Source: Chloroflexota bacterium
GTDB lineage: Bacteria > Chloroflexota > Anaerolineae > UBA4142
Length of the DNA: 9,377 nt
NCBI GenBank assembly: GCA_016199405.1
Contig: JACQGS010000280.1
Location: forward strand, 1 to 9,377
Direction of reading: 5' to 3'
The position numbers and the translations under genes are program-made. Positions 1 through 5,597 of the stretch are shown here, piece after piece. Position 1 is the stretch's first letter; each line of letters opens with the position of its first letter. A model generated the notes under the pieces. It saw only the letters and a program-made list of their open reading frames with translations. It had not been told where the DNA came from and searched no databases.

Positions 1-539
1 ATATCGACAAAGTGCCAGTACAAGCCGACGATTTCGACCGGCAAAAAATTTTCGGCTGAAAAACCGCCGCGGATTGCTTTCGCGGCAACGGCGAGCAGCC
101 AAATCACGCCGATCAAAACGTGCGCGGCGTGAAAGCCGGTCAGCGTAAAATAAACCGAGCCGAAAATATTCGCGTTCGGCGTCAGCCCTTCGCTAAAGAG
201 ATGCGAATATTCCGTGCCTTTCAAGAACAAAAAGGTCGAGCCGAGCACAGCGGTAATCACCAGCCAGCGCCACATCGTGGTGCGATTGCCTTCTTTGATC
301 GATTGCAACGCGGCGACCATCGTGACACTGCTGACCAAGAGCACCATCGTGTTGATCGTTGGAATCAATAGCGTCAGAATGTGTTTGGGATCGGGACCGC
401 CGACACTGCGCTCGCGATAAATGATAAACGTCGTGATGATCGCGGCGAAAAAGATTACTTCGGACGCGAGAAAAACCCAAATGCCGAGCTTGCGATGATC
501 GTGTTCCATATTTTCCATTGCGGTAGCGTGTGCGTCCAT
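1..539 (-). CDS. coxC: Cytochrome c oxidase subunit III, 3' end beyond window
   Basis: Subunit III of an aa3/caa3-type heme-copper oxidase, a membrane protein that stabilises the catalytic subunit. 179 codons are visible and the C terminus lies outside the window. Four hydrophobic segments are seen (about residues 19-41, 54-78, 89-107, 126-152). Family signatures: SEVIFF at 26-31 with the conserved Glu27, KGTEY at 107-111, the histidine motif GFHAAHVLIG at 135-144, and EIVGLYWHFVD at 169-179, which normally precedes the last helix. The N terminus is only about 18 residues before the first helix, so this is the short five-helix form (about 200 aa expected) that lacks the first two helices of seven-helix subunit III. 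The ATG at 539 has AGGAGA at 550-545, 5 nt upstream; this site overlaps the coxA stop codon. The 9-nt gap to coxA points to one mRNA and coupled translation. Confidence 0.95.
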   Translation of the reverse strand, partial: MDAHATAMENMEHDHRKLGIWVFLASEVIFFAAIITTFIIYRERSVGGPDPKHILTLLIPTINTMVLLVSSVTMVAALQSIKEGNRTTMWRWLVITAVLGSTFLFLKGTEYSHLFSEGLTPNANIFGSVYFTLTGFHAAHVLIGVIWLLAVAAKAIRGGFSAENFLPVEIVGLYWHFVD

Positions 540-548
540 GAATCTCTC

Positions 549-2351
549 CTACCCGGCGGGCTGCGCGACCCAACCCGCGAAGCCGGCAACAAAAATGGCA
601 AGTCCAACCAGCGCGATGATCGGCGTGTAGATCAAGCCGAACATCACAATCGTCAGTCCCAACGCGAGGACGAAGGGCCAATAGCTGGGGTTCGGTAAAT
701 GAACATGCCCACTTGCGCCGGGGCTGGCTTTGGCGCCGCCGTGTTTCAAATCCCATAACGGACGTGTGCTATTTACCGGCGGCAGATTGTCGAAATTGTG
801 CGCGGGCGGCGGCGAGGTCGTTGCCCACTCCAACGTATCGCCGTCCCAGGGATCCGCCGGCGCGGGCTTGCCGTTCTTTCGACTCGAGATGACATTCCAC
901 AGAAAAACCAAAACGGCGACGCCGATCAAATACGCGCCGGCGGTTTCGACCAAATTGATCGTATCCCAGCCGAGATCGCCGGCGTACGTATAAATCCGGC
1001 GCGGCATTCCCAAAACGCCCAAGATGTGCATTGGGAAGAACGTAAAGTTCATGCCGATGAACTGGAGCCAAAAATGCGCCAGCCCTTTTTTCTCGTCCAG
1101 ATATTTGCCGGTCATTTTGGGGAACCAATAATAGATGCCGGCAAAAATGCCAAAGATACTCCCGCCGAACAACACATAGTGAAGATGCCCGACGACAAAG
1201 TACGTGTCGGTCAATTGAAAATCGACCGGCACTGCCGCGAGAAAAATGCCGGTCAATCCGCCGATGACAAAGAGCGCGATAAACCCGATGGCAAAGTACA
1301 TCGGCGTTTTGAGATTGACCGAGCCGCCCCAGATGGTCGCGATCCAGTTAAATATTTTGATCGCGGTCGGCACGGCGATAATCATGCTCGAGAGCGAAAA
1401 CGCCGCGTTGATCGCCGGCGGCATGCCCACCGCGAACATATGATGCGCCCAGACGGTAAATCCGATAAAGCCAATCGCTACGGATGAATACGCGATTGCC
1501 GCGTACCCGAACAAGGGCTTGCGCGAAAAGACCGGCAGGATTTCCGAAACGATGCCCATGGCCGGCAAGATCATAATGTACACTTCCGGATGTCCAAAGA
1601 ACCAAAACAAATGCTGCCACAACAACGGATCGCCGCCGCCCGCCGCGTTGAAGAACAACGTGCCAAAGTGACGATCGAAGAACAACAGAATCAAAGCCGC
1701 GGCGATGCTGGGCATCGCAAACAAAATCAGAAACGCGGTGACGAGCGTCGTCCACACAAACAACGGCAGACGATTCATGGTCATCCCCGGCGCGCGCAGC
1801 CACAAAATGGTCACGACAAAATTGACTGCCGCGCTAATCGAGGAGACGCCGAGCATTTGCAAACCGAGAATCCAGTAATCAATGCCGGTAGTGGTCGAAT
1901 ACGAAATCGAAGTGAGCGGCGCATAGCCGAACCAACCCGCCGCCGGTGCGCCGCCGACAAAGAAGCTGACATTCATGAATAGTCCGCCGAGAATCAAGAG
2001 CCACACGCCCAGCGCATTCATGCGCGGGTACGCCATATCACGCGCGCCGATCATCAGCGGCACGATATAGTTCCCCAAGCCGGCGAGAAAGGGCATGACG
2101 ACGAGAAAGACCATCGTCGTGCCGTGCATCGTAAAGATTTGATTGTAGAGATCGGGATTCAAGACTTTGAGATTCGCCGCCGAGAGTTGTGTGCGCATCA
2201 AGAGCGCTTCCAAGCCGCCGACGAAAAGAAAGAAGGTCGAGGTGAGAATATACAGAACCCCGATTTTTTTATGATCGACGGTCGTGAGCCATGCCATCCA
2301 GCCGGTATATTCGCGTTTAGCCATTGGCATCGTCGTTGCATGCGTAGACAT
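549..2351 (-). CDS. coxA: Cytochrome c oxidase subunit I (caa3/A1 type)
   Basis: Catalytic subunit of a proton-pumping heme-copper oxidase that reduces O2 to water in the cytoplasmic membrane; 600 aa. Metal ligands by motif: heme a His76 (HGTTMVF) and His391, heme a3 His389 (HLHYVLFGG), CuB His254 (GHPEVY), His303 and His304 (WAHHMF). Tyr258 is placed for the His-Tyr cross-link. The D-channel Asp105 (ARDMAYPRMN), Glu256 and K-channel Lys332 (PTAIKIFNW) are all present, which defines the A1 subfamily and predicts proton pumping. After the usual twelve helices and the DPWDGDTLEW segment (500-509) there is an extra tail with LPNPSYWP (552-559) and two further hydrophobic helices (about 558-575 and 577-595). 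This matches Bacillus-type 14-helix subunit I. The ATG at 2351 is set by AGGAGG (2361-2356), 4 nt upstream. The product works with CoxB and CoxC of the same operon. Confidence 0.98.
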   Translation of the reverse strand: MSTHATTMPMAKREYTGWMAWLTTVDHKKIGVLYILTSTFFLFVGGLEALLMRTQLSAANLKVLNPDLYNQIFTMHGTTMVFLVVMPFLAGLGNYIVPLMIGARDMAYPRMNALGVWLLILGGLFMNVSFFVGGAPAAGWFGYAPLTSISYSTTTGIDYWILGLQMLGVSSISAAVNFVVTILWLRAPGMTMNRLPLFVWTTLVTAFLILFAMPSIAAALILLFFDRHFGTLFFNAAGGGDPLLWQHLFWFFGHPEVYIMILPAMGIVSEILPVFSRKPLFGYAAIAYSSVAIGFIGFTVWAHHMFAVGMPPAINAAFSLSSMIIAVPTAIKIFNWIATIWGGSVNLKTPMYFAIGFIALFVIGGLTGIFLAAVPVDFQLTDTYFVVGHLHYVLFGGSIFGIFAGIYYWFPKMTGKYLDEKKGLAHFWLQFIGMNFTFFPMHILGVLGMPRRIYTYAGDLGWDTINLVETAGAYLIGVAVLVFLWNVISSRKNGKPAPADPWDGDTLEWATTSPPPAHNFDNLPPVNSTRPLWDLKHGGAKASPGASGHVHLPNPSYWPFVLALGLTIVMFGLIYTPIIALVGLAIFVAGFAGWVAQPAG

Positions 2352-2373
2352 TCAGCCTCCTGAGAACCCATTT

Positions 2374-2531
2374 GTCATTGCGAGCCGCCGAAGGCGTGTG
2401 CGAAGCAATCTCCTGGTTCCAATTGCAATCGCCGTCCTCCGGTAACTTTGGCGTGGGGATTGCTTCGTCGGCAATCCTTCGACTCCGCAGCAAAAACCGC
2501 TGCTCCGCTCAGGACGCCTCCTCGCAATGAC
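2374..2531. repeat. Palindromic MITE-like interspersed repeat between coxB and coxA
   Basis: A 158-bp element bounded by a perfect 11-bp terminal inverted repeat: GTCATTGCGAG at 2374-2384 and CTCGCAATGAC at 2521-2531. A second inverted pair lies inside: CGAAGCAATC at 2401-2410 and GATTGCTTCG at 2458-2467. From memory, the words CATTGCGAG and GAAGCAATC belong to a non-coding repeat scattered through many bacterial genomes, including Chloroflexota. No transposase or ORF is present. It fills nearly all of the 190-nt coxB-coxA gap, which is otherwise unusually wide for this operon, and it leaves the coxA ribosome binding site intact. I see no run of T marking a terminator inside it. Confidence 0.8.
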
Positions 2532-2541
2532 GCGCACGGAA

Positions 2542-3567
2542 TTACTTCAACCCGCTCAAATATTCCGCCAACGCGTTGATTTGCGCGTTGGTCAGTCTCG
2601 GAATGGTCTTGCCGGCTTCCATCAAATTGCCGGGCTTGAGCGCTTGCGGATCCTTGAGCCACGCCTTGAGATTATCCTTGTTTAATACAATCGTTCCGCC
2701 GGCAAATGTTTTGCGACTGCTCAGGTGCGTCAGATTGGGACCGGCGACACCTTTCGCCACAGTGCCGTTCACCGTGTGACAGGCGATGCAAATGCCTTTC
2801 AGGAATTCTTGCTCTCCCTGTTTGGCTAAATCGCTCACCGGCGCGGCGGGATCTTTCTTTTGATCGCCCACCCATTTATTGAAATCTTCTTGCGTCTCGA
2901 CGATTATCGCAAAGCGCATATTTGCGTGCGCGACGCCGCAAAATTCCGCACATTGCCCATAAAACGTCCCGACTTTGGTCGGACGGAACCACGTTGTGTT
3001 CACTTTGCCGGGCACGACATCGCGTTTGCCGCCAAGTTCCGGCACCCAAAAACTATGAATGACATCTTTGCTTTCCAACGTAAAACTGACGGCTTGATTC
3101 ACGGGAACGTGCAATTCACTCGCGGTCGTGACGCCAAGTTCCGGATACTCCGCCGCCCACCACCATTGATAACCGGTGACCTTGACCTTGAGCGCGTTCG
3201 CGGGTGTCTCTTCGATCGCATTTAATGTTTGCAAAGTAAAAGCAAACACAATCACCAAGACGATTGCCGGCGCCAGCGTCCACGCGATTTCTAGGCGCGA
3301 GTTGCCGTGAATCTGCGTAGGCATCTCGTCGTTGCTTTTGCGGCGAAAGCGCAGGACGGAATAGACCAACAACACTTCGACGATCACAAAGACGACCACC
3401 GAGACGCCGAAAATAAGATTGAAAAGATTGGTCACCATCGCCGCGTTGGTTGACGCGGGGGTGAGCCACGTCGGGCTGTTGGACGAGCAGCCGGTAACGA
3501 CCAGGAGACCCAGCGCGAGGATCGAGAAGAGGGTCGGGATGAATTTGAGTCGAATGCTTCTCCGCAT
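2542..3567 (-). CDS. coxB: Cytochrome c oxidase subunit II with fused cytochrome c, lipoprotein
   Basis: Electron entry subunit of a caa3-type oxidase; 341 aa. Order: type II signal peptide with lipobox VVTGC (lipid-modified Cys27), two membrane helices (about 47-72 and 93-117), the CuA cupredoxin domain (about 127-225), a linker, and a C-terminal class I cytochrome c domain (about 248-341). CuA ligands are visible: His171 (IHSFWVP), Cys206, Glu208, Cys210, His214 and Met217 (GQCAEFCGVAHANM). Heme c attaches at CIACH (260-264), and Met316 is the likely distal ligand. The fused heme lets the complex accept electrons from soluble or membrane cytochrome c or other carriers outside the membrane. 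I chose the ATG at 3567 because AAGGAGT (3578-3572) lies 4 nt upstream and because starting here puts the signal peptide at the N terminus. First gene of the cox operon. Confidence 0.97.
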   Translation of the reverse strand: MRRSIRLKFIPTLFSILALGLLVVTGCSSNSPTWLTPASTNAAMVTNLFNLIFGVSVVVFVIVEVLLVYSVLRFRRKSNDEMPTQIHGNSRLEIAWTLAPAIVLVIVFAFTLQTLNAIEETPANALKVKVTGYQWWWAAEYPELGVTTASELHVPVNQAVSFTLESKDVIHSFWVPELGGKRDVVPGKVNTTWFRPTKVGTFYGQCAEFCGVAHANMRFAIIVETQEDFNKWVGDQKKDPAAPVSDLAKQGEQEFLKGICIACHTVNGTVAKGVAGPNLTHLSSRKTFAGGTIVLNKDNLKAWLKDPQALKPGNLMEAGKTIPRLTNAQINALAEYLSGLK

Positions 3568-3571
3568 CAGT

Positions 3572-3578
3572 ACTCCTT
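3572..3578 (-). promoter_or_regulatory. Ribosome binding site that fixes the coxB start
   Basis: Minus-strand AAGGAGT, ending 4 nt before the ATG at 3567. The reading frame stays open upstream to an ATG at 3711, but only the start at 3567 has this site and yields an N-terminal lipoprotein signal peptide. Confidence 0.85.
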
Positions 3579-3598
3579 GAAAATGAAAAAAATTTCGA

Positions 3599-3742
3599 TC
3601 AGGCAAGTTGCGGCGCCGCGCGCGCCGCCCAGTCCTCCCAATCCAACCGATCGCGATGGAGGTCGAAGGCGCGTGGAGCCCCAAACAAATCTTTGGTTTT
3701 GTGATGGTCAAAGAGGGGCTGGAGCTTGTGCTTAACGCGCAT
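3599..3742 (-). CDS. Doubtful small ORF in the cox leader (47 aa)
   Basis: A 47-codon ORF inside the predicted coxB leader. It starts about 50 nt after the predicted transcription start and ends 31 nt before the coxB ATG. The peptide is rich in charged and aromatic residues (LFDHHKTKDLFG, LDWEDWAARAA), with no membrane segment or metal-binding motif pattern. By eye about two thirds of third codon positions are G or C, similar to the neighbours, but there is no Shine-Dalgarno sequence before its ATG. A 7-bp GC hairpin (3610-3616 with 3622-3628) lies near its 3' end. It may be a leader peptide, a remnant of a gene, or chance. I do not recognise a family. Confidence 0.22.
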   Translation of the reverse strand: MRVKHKLQPLFDHHKTKDLFGAPRAFDLHRDRLDWEDWAARAAPQLA

Positions 3743-3800
3743 GAATCAAAATGGGGAAAACGAAAAATTTCCGGACATCATTGTCACGTGAACGGGGGCG

Positions 3801-3829
3801 ATCATAGCACAACTTTTCCTAGATGACAA
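3801..3829 (-). promoter_or_regulatory. Predicted sigma70-like promoter of the cox operon
   Basis: On the minus strand the -35 TTGTCA (3829-3824) and the -10 TATGAT (3806-3801) are separated by exactly 17 nt; each box matches consensus at 5 of 6 positions. The start would be near 3794, giving a coxB leader of about 225 nt. The 8-bp palindrome TCACGTGA (3784-3791) lies just after the predicted start and could be an operator, though that is speculative. The promoter sits just beyond the stop codon of the membrane-protein gene at 3842; I see no terminator hairpin between them, so some read-through into cox is possible. Confidence 0.65.
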
Positions 3830-3841
3830 ACTTGCCGGGCT

Positions 3842-4957
3842 TTATTTTCCGAACAGCTTCACGAGATCCAATACCCATGATGGGATCACGCGTTGGAGCC
3901 CGACGCCGGCGAGCAAGGAAAGCGCTTGCGGTGCGCTCAGGGCAAACGCGAGGCGGCGCATTTCAAAGGGCCATGTCGGAAAGTCGTGATTCTCTTGATA
4001 AAATTGGCGCAGGGCTTGAAGGACTTGCAAACGCTTTTGAATTTCGCCGGGATCGGGCAGTTGGGACGGCTCGATCAATTCACGCGCGTTGTCATCGATG
4101 CGCTGCGCGAGGGTCGCCATTTCTTGATAATAGCGTTCACGCTGGCGGAGCATTTCGTTGTGGACTTGGGTCAACGGCAAAACAAAAACCGCGAGCAACG
4201 CGACGACTTCAAAGATCAAACCGATAATCAGGAACAAAACTGTTTTGGGGTCCACTCCAAAAAACAAAAACCCACCGACCACATACAATCCGGGCGCCAA
4301 CAAGATGGTGGCATTGCTCGCGCTCAATTCACCGAGCGGCGCCAGCCCGCCGCATTGATCCGGAAAGCCGCGCTGAACGTTCAAAGAAAATCGTTGCGGC
4401 AGTTGATCGATAATTTGCCCCAACGCAAACAAGCGCCACACGACGGCGCCGATCAATAACCAGGAGAGGAAGACGAAGGGGGCGCGCAAGAAAAATAACC
4501 GGACGACCGCCGCCGAACTATTTTCGGGCAAATCTGGAATCGCGAATAGAATCAGCAATCCGAGCGCGCCGGCGGCGAGGGAAAGCCACCGCCCGCGCGG
4601 ATCGTTCAGTCTCTTTTCCGAATCATGCAGGTAGGCAACATAAGCGGACTCGGATGCGCGGATGGAGCCGCGTTCCCAGATTATTTGGAATGTGCGCGGC
4701 GCGAGCCGCGCGAGGCGATAATAGAATAGCGCAGCGACAACGAGCGCGGTGTAACTGGAATACCGCGCCGGTTGCGTCCAACTGGCTTCCGCAATGCTGC
4801 CAAAGAGAATCAAGTCGAGCGCAAAGACGAAAAGCAAAAGCAGCGGGTAAAAGCTGATGAGCGCGCGCAGACGCGGATTTCGCGTGAACTGAAATTTTCG
4901 ACACGCGTCCGCGACAGTTTCCGCGTGGTGGGTTTGAGCAGATTCGCTAGCAGACAT
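3842..4957 (-). CDS. Six-helix membrane protein of unknown function
   Basis: A 371-aa integral membrane protein that I cannot assign to a named family. Six hydrophobic segments are seen (about 34-54, 67-82, 124-141, 157-178, 217-235, 238-262). The loop before the fifth helix carries PDQCGGLAPLGELS (199-212); similar D-x-x-GGL-x-x-L loops occur in uncharacterised bacterial membrane proteins. After the last helix comes a cytoplasmic-looking, charged, probably coiled-coil stretch (about 264-325), then FPTWPFEMRR (326-335) and a weakly hydrophobic, amphipathic C terminus. It begins 13 nt after the DUF47 stop with a weak AAAGGG site, so it is the last gene of the UPF0182-DUF47 operon. No catalytic motif or transporter signature is visible. 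The reading frame is certain; the function is not. Confidence 0.85.
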   Translation of the reverse strand: MSASESAQTHHAETVADACRKFQFTRNPRLRALISFYPLLLLFVFALDLILFGSIAEASWTQPARYSSYTALVVAALFYYRLARLAPRTFQIIWERGSIRASESAYVAYLHDSEKRLNDPRGRWLSLAAGALGLLILFAIPDLPENSSAAVVRLFFLRAPFVFLSWLLIGAVVWRLFALGQIIDQLPQRFSLNVQRGFPDQCGGLAPLGELSASNATILLAPGLYVVGGFLFFGVDPKTVLFLIIGLIFEVVALLAVFVLPLTQVHNEMLRQRERYYQEMATLAQRIDDNARELIEPSQLPDPGEIQKRLQVLQALRQFYQENHDFPTWPFEMRRLAFALSAPQALSLLAGVGLQRVIPSWVLDLVKLFGK

Positions 4958-4970
4958 AGCATCAGCCCTT

Positions 4971-5597
4971 TCACGTCATCTTGACGACGATATCGCCGAT
5001 AATGTTCGCTGCCTCATCGCCGCGATCGGCGGCGTTGGAGAGGTGCCGGTAAATCTCGCGCATTTTGAGGATCGCAACAATGTCCTCAACCGTTTTCGGT
5101 TCTTTGAACAGGTCTCCAATCGCGGAGCGGTAAACACTTTCCACGCGATTCTCCAACGATTTTGCGCGCGCGGCGTGATCGAGCGCAACCTTGGGGTGAT
5201 CTTTGAGTTGAATCACGCTCAAATGCAGTTCTTCGGCGGCTTCGCGCAAAATCGAAACGAGGCGCTGCAAATAAACGTTCGGTTTGACGCCGAGCGTGAC
5301 CATTTCATCGAGCGTGGTGTAGCCGTAATCCAATACGTCGTCAATCGTTCGAGATAGAGCAAACAAATCTTCGCGGTCAATCGGCGTCACAAAAGTTCGG
5401 TTGAGTTCGTCGATCAAAACGCGGCGGAGTTCATCCGCCTCTTTTTCCAATCGCTCGAGACGCTTGGCATGTTCGTCATCGCCATCTTTCATGTACGCTT
5501 CCAACGCCTCCAAGCCCTCGCGGGTTTTGAGCGCTTGCTCTCCAAGCAGTTTCAAGAAATCGCTATCTTTGGACCGAAATGGATTGGGAAACTTCAT
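4971..5597 (-). CDS. DUF47 family, PhoU-like phosphate transport regulator
   Basis: A 208-aa soluble, all-helical protein of the DUF47/PhoU-like family (TIGR00153-type). Signatures in order: EKEADELRR (51-59), FVTPIDREDLFAL (69-81), IDDVLDYGY (85-93) and the C-terminal metal-binding helix REIYRHLSNAADRGDEAAN (180-198). The acidic residues of these E/D motifs normally bind iron or other metals in PhoU-like bundles. Family members usually sit beside PiT low-affinity phosphate permeases; no pit gene is visible here. I start it at the ATG at 5597 because that start overlaps the UPF0182 stop as ATGA (5597-5594) and begins the typical N terminus. No Shine-Dalgarno sequence is well placed, so translation probably depends on termination of the gene upstream. 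A role in phosphate control is family knowledge; in this operon it is uncertain. Confidence 0.92.
   Translation of the reverse strand: MKFPNPFRSKDSDFLKLLGEQALKTREGLEALEAYMKDGDDEHAKRLERLEKEADELRRVLIDELNRTFVTPIDREDLFALSRTIDDVLDYGYTTLDEMVTLGVKPNVYLQRLVSILREAAEELHLSVIQLKDHPKVALDHAARAKSLENRVESVYRSAIGDLFKEPKTVEDIVAILKMREIYRHLSNAADRGDEAANIIGDIVVKMT

Noticed and set aside
798..1487. 229-aa plus-strand frame within coxA
   Set aside because: It is a shadow of coxA; the peptide is low-complexity and charge-rich with no family pattern, while the opposite strand holds all oxidase motifs.
2374..2531. Repeat between coxB and coxA as an insertion sequence
   Set aside because: There is no transposase or coding frame of its own and the element is only 158 bp; it can only be a non-autonomous or palindromic repeat.
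3568..3711. The coxB frame extends to an ATG at 3711 (389 aa)
   Set aside because: It would bury the lipoprotein signal peptide behind 48 basic residues; the ATG at 3567 has a strong ribosome binding site.
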